DNA of 64,000 nucleotides from Pagrus major (Eukaryota > Chordata > Actinopteri > Spariformes > Sparidae): contig NC_133215.1 of assembly GCF_040436345.1 (NCBI RefSeq), forward strand, positions 22,308,806-22,372,805. The letters are read 5' to 3'. Every line of letters starts with the position of its first letter. Positions within the stretch are counted from its first letter, which is position 1. Under the pieces are notes generated by a model that was given only the letters and a program-made list of their open reading frames with translations, was not told the DNA's origin and did no database searches. Positions 12,801 to 23,000 of this stretch are shown one piece after another. The position numbers were made by a program, and so were the translations under genes.

Positions 12801-14236
12801 GGCCACAACATACCCTTAATGACAGCAACAATATAGAGAGTTAATGTTAAGTGCTTAGATCTAAATGTTAAAGCAAATTAAAAAGAAGAAGATAAAGACA
12901 TTTTGAGTGAAACTGAATCAGAATTGACCAAACTGAATGATGCAGTTTCTTATTGCTTTGGTTAGTTTACAGGCAGGTATAGACAACAATCCATAAGGTC
13001 CTGATGACGCTCGTAATTTGATATACCAGCATAAAAAAAAACAACCTTTAAAATCGATATGTAGCTTGCATTAAAAAAAGAAAAGAAAAGGTTGCAGGTT
13101 GAGCTCAGCGTGTTTCCAATAGTCTCTCCACTGGTTTGCCCAGCCAGGGGGGTGCTTGCTCAAAGGTTTTAGTTTAAAGCATTCTAACATTAACAGACAT
13201 TATCAACAGAACGTGATGAAATAACAGTTTTGATGTGATGTCAAAGACATCTATGTAATGTGTTGAAGAGATATCTGGTGGAGTTAGCATGCTAACCAGC
13301 TAGCCCCAGGCCTGAAAACCTCTTTCTGTCAGCGATCCAAAGCTCCTGTGCTAGCGGTGTAAACACCAACATGCCCCTGGTAGTCTGGCTAGCTGCATGG
13401 CTAAGACGGACAGGGTCATGTGAAATAAGATCCACCCCCTTTGAAGCTTGACAACCAATCAAAAATAACAAATGACAACATGTGACCATAACAGTGATGA
13501 CAATTTTCAGTCTAAATCTCAGTAAATTTCTATTTTCAGATCTTCTTAGCTTCTTAATTTGTAAGAGAAAAGCAGTTTAATATGGTGTGATTATTTTATT
13601 GGTTACAGTTAATGAATTAGTGGATAATGGATAATTAATTAATAAATGGATGTATATAGTGTAACATGCAAACTGGCTAACAATAAAAGTCATTTTGTAA
13701 ATTGTATTGGACTTAAATGCTTAAAGCTTTCTACTGACTTCTACCTGGGATGTTAGTTGACATCACCTGTGTCCACTTTACATTGTGGTTTTGGGACTTT
13801 TAATTTTATGTTTTTAAAATATATCAGCTTCCACTCGTAACCCCGTGTTTAACATTACAGCACTATTAACTGTGGGTAATTCCTTCAGGCAACCTCAAAC
13901 CCTCATGGATTAACTGGGAACCTGCCTCAGAGTCTGAGTGAGGACACTGGGATTGAACCATGAATTGACTTATATAGCAACTGTTTGAGCTTGCATTATT
14001 TGGACTTTGGCTAAACACAATCATTTGGTATCAGCAGATGCCCATAACCAACTAGAAAATGTAGAAACAAATTTTGCACTTCCACTGATGTGGTCAAGGA
14101 GGCTGTGTTTGTGACTGTATAAATGTTTTTTTTTCCTGTGGTCTTTTTAGCTTCACCAACGCTCCTTACCGTCTTTCTTCCACAGGTACATGAATCTTTC
14201 CACAAGTACCTGAAGCCTCTGAGGTCCAAACTGTGA
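718..14236 (+). CDS. acox1: Peroxisomal acyl-CoA oxidase 1 (5' end missing)
   Basis: This FAD flavoprotein oxidises straight-chain acyl-CoA to 2-trans-enoyl-CoA and H2O2, the first step of peroxisomal beta-oxidation. Exons: 718-878 or 2681-2841 (alternatives), 5350-5457, 5676-5795, 5947-6062, 6493-6662, 7242-7404, 8332-8522, 9934-10113, 10404-10509, 11394-11537, 12525-12731, 14186-14236. All junctions are AG/GT and phases agree. With one exon 3 they encode 572 residues, matching human residues 89-660 as I recall that protein, so only exons 1-2 lie upstream of the window. Visible motifs are [11 protein letters not shown] (flavin/substrate region), GGHGYS, and YEGENTVMM in 8332-8522, whose first Glu aligns with the known catalytic Glu421. 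The protein ends in SKL (PTS1). No frameshift or internal stop is seen. ACOX3 is excluded by the close match and the exon 3 pair. Confidence 0.97.
879..2680. other. acox1: Intron separating the acox1 3a and 3b exons
   Basis: 1.8 kb of non-coding sequence. Apart from the repeat at about 1898-2200 nothing is recognised. Elements choosing between 3a and 3b would be expected in or near this intron, but no specific motif is claimed. Confidence 0.6.
1898..2200. repeat. Diverged 'GGGCTGCAACTAATGATT' MITE-like repeat
   Basis: Begins TAGGGCTGCAACTAATGATT and runs through the typical '...GGTTATTTTCTTGAATAAA...TTTGGTTTATAAAACATCAGAAAA' core of a very common teleost repeat with TAATCGATTA-rich ends. The same family recurs in pieces at 19386-19975, 25015-25259, 58425-58620 and 59124-59340. 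The 3' boundary is uncertain. Confidence 0.6.
2681..2841 (+). CDS. acox1: acox1 alternative exon 3b (3II-type)
   Basis: Second 161-nt exon with the same phases as 718-878, flanked by ...gcctag and G|GTAAAC. It encodes [20 protein letters not shown], then a segment with [20 protein letters not shown] and MGH. This is the 3II-type variant of ACOX1 (human '[15 protein letters not shown]...[23 protein letters not shown]', from memory). Mammalian isoforms from the two exons differ in acyl-chain preference; whether the fish isoforms do is an inference. Confidence 0.92.
3030..3325. repeat. Interspersed repeat with self-complementary ends (retroelement-tail-like)
   Basis: 'AAGTGCTATATCGTAGGCAA' near 3025-3050 is repeated in inverted orientation near 3275-3297 (GTTGCCTACGATGTAGCACT). 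Between them lies 'GAAGCCTCTTGGATGAGAGG', a phrase I recognise from an abundant teleost repeat often adjacent to reverse-transcriptase ORFs. A related copy is at 30455-30575. Assignment to a Penelope-like element is only a guess. Confidence 0.5.
3928..4196. repeat. Foldback (inverted-repeat) MITE-like element
   Basis: The outer arms TGTGGCTCTAGGGGAAG and CTTCCTCTGGAGCCACA are complementary. An inner pair, near 3956-3990 (TGTGGGTAATGTAGGCACCA) and 4100-4132 (GGTGCCTACATTACCCACAG), is almost perfectly complementary. The whole 0.27 kb can fold into one long hairpin. No ORF. Confidence 0.65.
4205..5315. repeat. Local direct duplication (4205-4680 and 5106-5315)
   Basis: About 210 bp is present twice in direct orientation: 'GCAAGTTT(T/C)AAACTGTCAAGG...CATGATC/T.TTTAGTA.TATT...ATTGTCT..TTCTTAGT.TTGTGGTTAGTAA'. 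In the first copy the match is split by the MITE at 4360-4582; in the second it is continuous. Confidence 0.7.
4360..4582. mobile_element. TTAAAGG-ended MITE
   Basis: Starts TTAAAGGGGCACTATGTAC and ends in the complement (CTACATAGTGCACCTTTTAA), with about 18-bp terminal inverted repeats and a TTAA-like terminus, 223 bp long. Its interior closely resembles the segment at 19426-19750, so both belong to one non-autonomous family. It interrupts a locally duplicated sequence that is uninterrupted at 5106-5315. Confidence 0.75.
6063..8331. other. acox1: acox1 short introns between exons 6493-6662 and 7242-7404
   Basis: The three introns (6063-6492, 6663-7241, 7405-8331) hold AT-rich sequence with no exon-like or RNA-gene structure. 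7405-8331 carries a short TTATTTATTTG repeat near 7760-7785. Part of 6320-6420 (GGAGGATTTATTCTCTGGC) weakly resembles the fish repeat at 61,250-61,345. Confidence 0.5.
9017..9722. mobile_element. DNA transposon deletion derivative with ~200-bp terminal inverted repeats
   Basis: The left end GGAAGCCCTAAAGGGCCATG continues about 215 bp and is mirrored from 9722 leftward for about 175 bp. The arms are packed with CTCGAGATCTCGAG palindromes and CCGAGATAACG-type units. Between the arms on the minus strand lies a 102-residue ORF resembling the N-terminal helix-turn-helix region of fish integrase-core transposases. Flanks read GTAT|element|GTAG, a possible short, imperfect target duplication. It sits in the acox1 intron 8523-9933, leaving the splice sites intact. 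Confidence 0.75.
9213..9521 (-). pseudogene. Truncated transposase-like HTH ORF inside the inverted-repeat element
   Basis: 102 codons from the ATG at 9521. Residues about 10-80 include [18 protein letters not shown], then [16 protein letters not shown] and [10 protein letters not shown]. This resembles, from memory, the DNA-binding N-terminus of a fish gene family with a downstream rve/DDE integrase core (possibly IS3EU-type). After 'RGPG' the similarity stops: the next codons run into unrelated sequence and then the terminal repeat (junction near 9258). No catalytic domain remains, so it cannot be an active transposase. A domesticated function is not indicated. Confidence 0.55.
10510..11393. 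other. acox1: acox1 intron 10510-11393
   Basis: Non-coding. A short (GTCT)n run at about 10520-10542 follows the donor; the preceding intron ends in (GT)n at 10376-10400. Nothing else recognised. Confidence 0.6.
12022..12460. repeat. Long inverted repeat just upstream of an acox1 exon
   Basis: A perfect 23-bp inverted pair lies at 12131-12153 and 12352-12374 (left arm CCAGAAAGTCTTGTTCAAGG plus TGA). The complementarity continues imperfectly outward to TTTTTTGCCACCGA (about 12023) and CAGTGGCAAAAC (about 12458), giving arms of roughly 130 bp. It looks like a decayed MITE or other hairpin element. The exon at 12525 begins 65 bp downstream. Confidence 0.6.
12732..14185. other. acox1: Last acox1 intron
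   Basis: 1.45 kb, AT-rich. A poly-A/G run lies near 13070-13090. No exon, RNA gene or clear mobile element recognised. Confidence 0.6.
14186..14236 (+). CDS. acox1: acox1 terminal exon with PTS1
   Basis: Acceptor ttcttccacag, then 16 codons ([16 protein letters not shown]) and TGA. The last three residues, Ser-Lys-Leu, are the canonical type-1 peroxisomal targeting signal read by PEX5. The exon matches human 'VHESYKHLKSLQSKL', which fixes the end of the gene. Confidence 0.96.
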   Translation, partial: VHESFHKYLKPLRSKL

Positions 14237-15389
14237 GCTGACCCTTGCACCTCGTTTCCGGTCCGTGACCCTTGAAGTTTGTGCACATAGGCACAACACT
14301 AATAGTATTTTATCAACCCCATGATGGTCTTCACTCAACATCAGCTAGTTTTGAAGGAAGTTAGCCTCCCTCTTCTCTTCCTGTGGTCAAGATGAACACT
14401 GTAATCAGTCTCTGTATACTGCTGGACCAATGTCGACTGAATGTTTGGGTAATGTGGGATAAAGGAGGAAATCATGGGCTGTAGACAGGGTTAATGGAAA
14501 CAAACAGGATGGAAAGTCACTAATGAAATCACATTAATTTTAGCCCAAAAATAGCTTTAAAAATACTGAAAACCAAGTACTTGCAGTTTTAGATTGCCAT
14601 GTTAACTGTAGAGAAATTCCATTGTAAAGATTCTTACTGTTTGATTTCTCCACATCTTTTCTTCACTTTCCACTGCGTGCCTGATGACTCCTCTGTGCGA
14701 GACGGTCAAGATGGTAATTCCATCTCTTTTTTTTTTTTTTTCCTAACAAGAACAGAATGTTATAATGAACGTTATGTAATGCTGGAGCATTTTATATTCG
14801 AAACAGATGAACAGTAGAATCAGTTCTGTTTGTTTCCCCTGACTACAACATGTTATTTGACAAGACACTGTGCTGTTTGTCATAATTATTGCTAATGAGG
14901 CATTCATTCATCCACCTTTATCTGTTAATTTTTGTCAGCATCAAGAAGGAATTGTATAAGGTTGGTGCAACTTTTTTCCCTCACCACTCCATACCCATGA
15001 ACTATTGTGACTTAAATGTAGTTGTACAAGAAGCCTAGCAAATAAGAGCAGAGGTCCAACAGAAACACCTGTGAAGATATAAAAAATATTTCCCTATAAA
15101 ATACGGTTTTGAAAATGTCAATAGATAAAACCTCTGCTTCAGAGCTGTAAAAATTACTTTGCCTTAAAAGTCCCCATCAAACGTTTCCTCACAGCCTTAA
15201 TGATACTTTTAGCATCAAATAGTCTCCTTCTGGAGGCTAGAAAGGATTTATGTGGGTAGTTTCCTCCTTTATAGAGAACAGTTGAATTCATGTAACAATG
15301 ATCTGTAATGCAACTAAGTTTTTCACAAGAAAAGGTAAAACAATCTCCGTTTAATCTGTCTCATCACCTGTCACATCTCACATTATCAT

Positions 15390-15690
15390 CAGGGTTGAGC
15401 GAGTACTCGGCTGAAACCAGTATCCAGTACAGATTACAGACAGAACAGAACACAAATCTGTACCTGTGATGACAGAAAATCCTCATTGGGTAGCTGAAGT
15501 TTATTCATTCAGGTTTATAATAAAATGTTCTGTAAATAGTTATCATACTCTTGTGACTGAAAACCTCTGATCGACCCTTTCCAGCAAGTCCCACCAGTTT
15601 CCTGTTTAAGAACCACCCATTTCCTCTTCATGCCGTGCCCTTTCAGAGTGTGGATACAGATTCAGATAATTGTGTACTCGCTCATCCCTG
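15390..15690. mobile_element. MITE with CAGGG...CCCTG ends
   Basis: Starts CAGGGTTGAGCGAGTACTCG and ends TGTACTCGCTCATCCCTG, the complement of the start, over about 300 bp. CAGGG termini fit hAT-type non-autonomous elements. No clean target duplication was identified. Confidence 0.65.
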
Positions 15691-17312
15691 TCACATTTCA
15701 ATGAAATCTATGTTATTACGTGACTCTACTCCACTTACAGAAGCTGAGCTCAATGGAGAGCAGAGAGGCCTACCAAGAGACTTACCTGAGATGAAATTAA
15801 CCACTTAGGGGTGATTTGTTATATATTCCTTAATTTCTAAGAAAATGAATGAATAGTTGCACAACGAGTGTCCACATGCTTTTGAATGTGTTTGTGGGAC
15901 AGAAAGGATGTTAAGTGTGTAAAAAGGCCACATATCCACTGTATATGTGAATAAGTAGTCTCCCTCCCTGCTGTGTGGGGTTGATATATTATAAAGAAGG
16001 ATCAAGACCCCAGGCAACTTCTGGAAGGATTCTTTTTTTTCTTTTTATTTCTTTTTAATTAAATTCATTTCAAACTATAAATAGATCCGTTGATAATATG
16101 TCATGTTCAGATTGTGCTGATAGAATTTTTCTAATTCAGGTATGATTGTATTTTTCCCTAGATTAATTCTGTCATGTTTTTGTTATTAGAGGGTCATAAA
16201 AATCTATTGTAGATTGACCAGAACTACTTAAATAAAGAGCTTTTGTGACTCTAATGACACTATGATGAAAAGGACAGCTTTAATCAAAAGCCTGACTGAT
16301 CTGTAAAGATGATCTGCGTGATAATCATGTGCCTGGAGGAGTTGTTTTTTCTAACTAATGAAGAATTTTCTCTTATAACATTTCACTTTCTGTATTCATT
16401 TGATTTCTAATCTGTTTTGGCTATACAGGCATGTTTAGAAGTGTGTAATGACTAAGCAGTAAAGCGTATTTGTCATTTTCTTTGCTTGTTTTATTAAATA
16501 ATACTGATTTTTTTTTTCAAACAACATGAATTGAATGGTTGGTAAATAATTTGACTTGTAATTATATTAATAAAAAAAAAAAATAATCCAGATGTATTGT
16601 GTTGATTCTGTGGTTAACCAGCTTGAACTAATTTTCCAGGTCACTAGAGAAGTCAACTTTGGAAAACACTGCTTCAGGCTCCGTATTAATAACATACTTT
16701 TCCACTTGTGTGAAAAATGTATTTGAGGAACTTAACATAGCATTAACATGAGTATTTGCATAACCTTTTAACCTGGGATGACCTGGGATCCCACTGCAGA
16801 AGAGTAGAGTCAAAGAATACACCAAATAGAAATGCATGATTATTTAAAAAAAAAAAAAAAGACTGCTACAATATAGCAAACATTAAAATGTCACTGATCT
16901 TACCGCACACATGATCAACGATCTGATTACTAGTATGTTTAGTACTTTTCAGGCTGTGAAAAGTCCTCCTGGACTGGGCTTGAGACTAGCCCTGTTTAAC
17001 AAACTAGTCTGGTGTTGGAAAGATATGGACCTTTTTTAAGTTCTAATTAAAGATTAATTATGGGAATTACAGGATCCAGCATTTATTTTGGCTTGATCCA
17101 TCTTAAGGTCGGGATATCTGGAGTTCTGCTGCATCAACTTTGACCATTCCCTTTTTATTAAATCGGTCTATTTAATCTGTCCAACTTTGCAGAAGTGTAC
17201 TACTAAATTGCTAGGGTACCATTTTAATTTAATACTCAAAAGCAGCTGAAGCAACACTTGAAGTGTGAAATAAAAAGTTACATCATTTTAGACAAAAACA
17301 TTAGATTGAACT

Positions 17313-17745
17313 AGGGGTGTCACGATATTGCGATTTTAATCCAGCAAAGACGTTTGGCCTCATGCATCTTTTGTTTCTGAGTCCATCTGGTTGCCTTTGC
17401 ACCAGTAATCAAGTAGTTAATAGTTATTGTTGTTTTGGTACAAATTTTTGTACAGTCATGGTTCTTTTCACCTCCCTTCACTTGTATTTTGGGAGTAAAT
17501 ATTTGACAAAAAGACAAAACACATAGTAAACAAAGTTGAAGATTGATTTGATTGCAAGCATTTTTTTCAAATTTCTATAAGTATCGCAATATTATTATTA
17601 TCATGAATTTGTTTGGCCACGATAATCCTGTGGTGAAAATCTAATGTCATGACAGCTTTAATTTGAACCTTGTAAGCAAATGAGTCACGATAACATACAG
17701 TATATCATATCACATAGCCTTCATATTGCCCAGCCCTAATCTGAA
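17313..17745. repeat. hAT-type MITE-like repeat
   Basis: Starts CTAGGGGTGTCACGATATTG and ends ...CATATTGCCCAGCCCTAAT, with CACGATA phrases in both halves. These are the usual ends of a widespread fish family of non-autonomous hAT-like repeats, here diverged. Confidence 0.55.
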
Positions 17746-18179
17746 CGATTTCACTCGCAAAAATTGGATTTTGTGTGTGTTTACAGACAGAAAACCAAAA
17801 TGTCCAATTAACATTTTTATTGTATTTTTTTTTTAAGTACATTCAGGTTGATCAAATGTTGGTCTTTTTTTATATCCAAAAATTAAATTAAGTGAAAAAA
17901 ATTAATACAATTGAGTACTTGGTGGTTAAATTACATAATATGGTATTCACTACAAAAAAAAATGTAAATGATTTTGGCTTTTCTTTGCTTCCATACCTTT
18001 GAGACAAACAGGGTCCGGCTGTTCATACACGGAAATATCTTTTAAGAGAATAACTATAAAGTTGTACTTTAATGAAAACAACTATAGATTACAATTATAT
18101 AGACAATCAGCTGTTAACATTGGAAAACTGTTTAATCAATACAATCGTTGGAGTTAGCCTAATTTTCCCGCTAAAGCAC

Positions 18180-18530
18180 AAACATACCAAGTGAATGAAC
18201 CCAACAGAAACGTGCAGGGCGGCGTGCTGCGTGTCTGTGCGGGAGTTAATCACTAACTATGATATTTTGTTATTTAACTGCACTGTGTCGTGTAGTCTCC
18301 ACACGCCGCCGGGTGTCGGAGGGGTTGGACCCGTCCCAGCTCGCCTCCTCTGTGGATAAGATAAGTCGTAACTCCGCCCCCCGCTCCTCTGGAGCTGCAG
18401 TCAAGGATGTTGGAGGAGAGAAAGAGGGAAGTAGTAGTGACACACGGGCGGACAGTAGCCTACAGTATCGTAGCATTTCGGACATTTTCCCTCTGCTAAT
18501 GAATAATAACCCAGTTGTTTCTTCTCGGAG
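18180..18530 (+). promoter_or_regulatory. rhbdf2: GC-rich rhbdf2 promoter and probable non-coding first exon
   Basis: CpG-rich sequence (GTGCAGGGCGGCGTGCTGCG, ACTCCGCCCCCCGC) standing out from AT-rich flanks, followed by a strong donor GAG|GTGAGT at 18531. It is the best promoter-like region upstream of the rhbdf2 coding start at 30,657. An ORF of 91 codons runs through it to the donor but resembles no part of iRhom2, so I treat the exon as 5'UTR. The TSS is not determined. Confidence 0.6.
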
Positions 18531-19204
18531 GTGAGTTGAATAAGACTTTTAAGACCTAGTTTATGTATTTGTGTTGTTAAAAGTAGCCGCTCACTTAAAG
18601 TGTGTGGGTCAAAGGCTAATATCGAGTTTTCAAAATGAAAACATCTTAAAATCTCAGTGTGTTAGTGCTCTGATGGAGGGAGGTACAGTGTTATGTGTGA
18701 GCCGAGCAAAGTTATATCTTTTTATAAAGGACAAGTAACACAGTTAATTACGAAGCTAGCTTACACGGCTCGTCTTCATGTAACGTCAGCCGAGCCCTGA
18801 CAGCGTGCCGCGGCAAGCCCTTTGTTGCTCTCCCCGCCGGGACAAATACCATTATTCATCTCAAATTTCCCTCTGTTACCCCCTGAAGTTAATTATGGTC
18901 GCCATGTGCCGAGAAATTCATGTGTTGCTCATGTTACACCCCTCCCATTAGTTTGTTTAAAGACTGTAAGAGGGAGTGTTCACACACACGGTGTTTCTCT
19001 TGAATTTCACCAGGAGTGACCGTCACTGACGCTGCTGACCTTTACAGCCGAGTAACCACATTTCGTACAGGTTGTTTAATGTAAAGAAGAGAAACGTTTC
19101 AATTCTGGTGTAGATATTATAAAAATCATATCTTTTCTCTTCTTCCTTAGATTTACACAGTGGTGGCTAAATTAAGGACAGTCCAGCTAGTCAAAAACTG
19201 CTGC

Positions 19205-20070
19205 TTAAAGGTGCACTTTGTAACTTTTTAGTGACCATTTTGTTGATATAGTCTTATATTCTCTAACTGTAGGTCTTCAAAATGGGCAATGTGCTGTTTT
19301 TGTTCTCACAGTAACTCAAAACTCAAGCCTGTTTTGATCTGATGTTTACACATGTAAACATATGGCTTTAAAGTACCACCGGAGTTGCAACAATTAGTCG
19401 ATTAATGGATTAGTTGTCAACTTCAAGGGACACCATGCAGTTTATGAGAAGAAAATTCAAACTCAGAATTTTTATATTTACATTATTAATTAGGTAATAA
19501 TACGTTATTTTTTTCCATAACTGAATGAACAAGCTGTTCTAAAATAAGGTCCTGAGAACACTGTTTGAAGCTAAAAAAGGTGGCAGGGTCCGCCAAATAT
19601 GTAAACAGTATAAAATTGTGTTGTCCTTTAATGTCAGTTTGTCAATTCAGTTTATTCAGCAAAGCGAAGAGAGCTTGTTTATGTAGTTTGTGTAGGCATA
19701 AAAAAAAAAAATCAGCCAGTGAAGATCTTTAGCTTCTGATATATATAAATTATGCCTTTTAAACTGTAAATATTTGATGGTTTCATTAGTCCTCTCTGAC
19801 AGTAAACTGAATGTCTTTTGGTTGTGGACTAAGCAAGAATTTAGAGGACGTCATCTTTGGCTTTGTGAAACACTAATCGACATTTTTTTTAACATTTTTT
19901 GACCATTTTCTAATATTTTTTAGACCAAACAACTAATTGATTAATTGAGAAAATAATCAACATATTAGTCCTACATATAAATTTATGTTAGCCCTTCTGC
20001 TAATCCTTGTAACAAGAGCTCCGTCTGTTCGTTTATAGGCCAGTAAAAAAGACGCACTATGCATCTTTAA
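19205..20070. mobile_element. Nested MITE complex
   Basis: Three layers are visible. The outer pair is TTAAAGGTGCACTTTGTAAC (19205) and its near-complement ...GCACTATGCATCTTTAA (20070). Inside, 19386-19975 has the ends and core of the GCAACTAATCGATTAAT family ('CATTAGTCCTCTCTGACAGT', 'AGACCAAACAACTAATTGAT'). Inside that, 19426-19750 closely resembles the interior of the MITE at 4360-4582. Confidence 0.6.
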
Positions 20071-23000
20071 AAGTTACTGCTATACAAAATCTAGAAATAA
20101 CTGTTATGTTCTCCATGCTTCCTGAGAGTTAACTTCCTCTCCACCTCCTAAAGAGTTAGTCTACATAATCCTCCACCAGTGTGTCTAATAGCAGTTTTAA
20201 GAGGGGTCTGATGAGGATAAAACCTCATTGGATGTTTCTGTGATCTGAGGCAGAAATATCTGTCCTTCACATAAAAATGGCAACACCTGTTTTAGAAAAA
20301 TCATTAGATTAATGGACTTGTCAGTTAATTTCTAGACAGTACATGTAGGTCAGTGTTGCTCAGCACAGTTTATCTCTTGCTACCAGTTATTGCAGAGGTG
20401 ATGAATGATGTGTTGTTTCGAAACAGTGGTGTAGTGTACAGAAAGTTCAAGAGTGAACAGTACAGTATAGTGAAGTTTTTTTCTCTGGAAAAATGAGCTT
20501 CTGACAGTTTTAACTGTCACTGACGTGTCTATACTTGCTCCGTCAACATATGATTAATATTGAAATTATGCACAAAGCACTGTAGGCCATCATAGAGGTG
20601 GGCGGTGTGGACAAAATGAACATTCATACATTAATCATCACAGCATTACTGCCTTGTTTTTTTCTGTTTTTCTTCACATCATAAAAACATAATGTCATGT
20701 TTTACCCATTGATTTTTTTCTCATTTAGGGGAAGACCTAAGGTGCTAGTCACACATTGGTGTTGAGCACAGCCATGTCTTTTCAGATTAACCGAATCATG
20801 GGAATTTACAGATCAGTTTCAACATTGCAGTTCCTTTTTAGGTAATTGCCATAAGAGAACAGTTACAACGTCATTGTTCATTTTTATGTTAAATCTTTAA
20901 TAACACTTTAATACTTTGAATTCAATTGTTTACAATGAACTTCAGTACCTTCAGTAGTGCTGTTATACGTACACTGTAAGTGTAATGTTACACACACAAT
21001 TGTAGTTTTACTAATCTTTTTTTTTTGGCAATGGCAATTTAACTAACAACACATCAGACTAAATATTAAGCTTGTCGTCATGTCACCTTAACTTCGGTTT
21101 CCTCTTACATCATTTCACAGCTTTATGACCTCATCCAACATGAAATTAACCCTCAGTGTGATGAGCATGAGGAAGCGGTGAACAATGGAGTGTTATTGCA
21201 TGGTGTTTTCCATTGCAGCAACTCATGATACTACACAGCTGTGAAGGCAATCCAGAAAAAGAGATAGCACATTGTATAAGCATTGTGTGTATTCTGTACT
21301 TAATGCAACTATGCAACAGCTGCATCTGCATGACATTTGCACCACTGGCGCACCTGTCACTGAGTTAACAGACTGCGTTAAGGATAACTGTCGATGACAC
21401 AGCGCAAATCAGAAAGTTTGCATTGTGTGACGCTTCCACTAAAATCAGTAAATCTCTATATTGATTTTAAATATGCCGCGTAAAATAGAACGGTACAGAT
21501 ATGGACGTCGATGTTCAAGTTTCCACAAAGGAGATTTTGTGTGTTGATAAACCTAAAGTAGATTTCCCCAGTAATTTACAAATGTGGCACGTTAATCTTC
21601 AGGGTCCTTATTATTTTTCCAGACAGCTCCCCTGAACCTGTGAGGTGGTTTAATAGATTGAATGTTGCCTATTTTGATAGAAGTTAGTGCCTTATTAATG
21701 GAGTGCATCTGCTTAGAGGTTTCAGTTTCTTCATTGTTATCTCCCTCTCAAAACTGTACCAGAGGTTTATCTAGTATGAATATGGCGTCTGAACATGGTA
21801 CTTTTATTGGTCTTTTAGTTTGAAGTTTGAAAAGCCTTATGGCTTGTCCTCTTGCATTCAGTGTCTTCCAGTCGGTATCACAATCGGATCCTCTCATCAC
21901 TTCCCTCTCATCGCTTTCCTTCCATGATCTTATCTGTTTTTCAGCAGTTACACTGTAACACGCCCAGAAAACATTGTGGCAGTTTCCTTTCATAATGACA
22001 ACCCACTTCAGTAACAGGAGTAGCAAGGTGCTGGCCAGGCTGTTGGAAAATTTGTTCTCCTGCACTCCCACGCCAACCTTCATTCAAAGTGCATGAAACA
22101 TTATCTCAAAATATTTGGACATAAACCCAAAAGAATCTCTGTTGATATTCTGGTTTTGGAGTTGGTTGTAGACCATTTACATGTACAAACAGCTAATTTT
22201 CCTCTGTGTTTCTTGCAACATCCAGAATGCTCCGTCTGGCACTGCAGTTAATTCGTGATCGTGAGTGAGAGAACACGACTGTGTCTTTCTCAGTTTTAAC
22301 AGCCAGGCTGGCCCATTTGACAACAATTTATCTGACAAAGCCCTTAGAAGTTAGCTGTTTTGGGTTTTGAGTGACAAATTGCAACGTACACACATGTATG
22401 TAAACACTTGTTGCACCAATGACAGAGAGTAAAACAAGTCGGAGTAGCTATACCTTGTTTCATGTGTCCACACACCACATGAAAATTACTTATTTAGGTC
22501 ACGACTTGAGGATTGTGAGGAACTCTTGGACTGCCATCCAGAGTGAGGAATTGCATAGCAGCTCAATGTTGTGCAGGTTCTGGCATGCAGACTCTTAGAA
22601 AATGGCGCAATGTTTCAAGTTGTTTCTGGAATAGTTAGGTTGAAGCCAACGTCCTTTTCAAACAAGATGCCTCAATAGTGAACTTGAATTACTGTCTTCT
22701 AATAGCTTAAAAATTGAATTATTGATTGTTTGAAGGACCAAAGTGCTTTTATCAGCCAAAGATGGGTAATGGGATATATAAATGTTCTGTTGAGTCTCAT
22801 AACCAGGAGATATTGTGATTGGAAGTGAAGAATGAGGGGGCAGTTTCAGTTGTTGCTCTTACTGTTTAAGCACACACATACGCCACTGAAACTCACACAC
22901 TCTCCTACGCCTGATCATGACTGTCTGCTCAGTCATGATCACTTTGTATCCTACACGCTTAGCAACAGTGCAGATAGACCAAACCAAACATGTTGCGCAC

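Larger units (their letters stand above)
14237..18179. other. acox1 3'UTR and acox1-rhbdf2 intergenic region
   Basis: Candidate polyadenylation hexamers AATAAA occur at 15519-15524, 16231-16236 and near 16568; the true 3' end cannot be chosen from sequence alone. The stretch contains MITE remnants at 15390-15690 and 17313-17745, and several poly-T/poly-A runs (14728-14742, 16845-16860). No protein-coding exon recognised. Confidence 0.55.

Noticed and set aside
18259-18534. 91-codon ORF through the probable rhbdf2 first exon as an alternative N-terminus
   Set aside because: It resembles no iRhom2 N-terminus, and the 12 nt before the ATG at 30657 and the MASQDG start fit the known protein. It is treated as 5'UTR, though an alternative isoform cannot be excluded.
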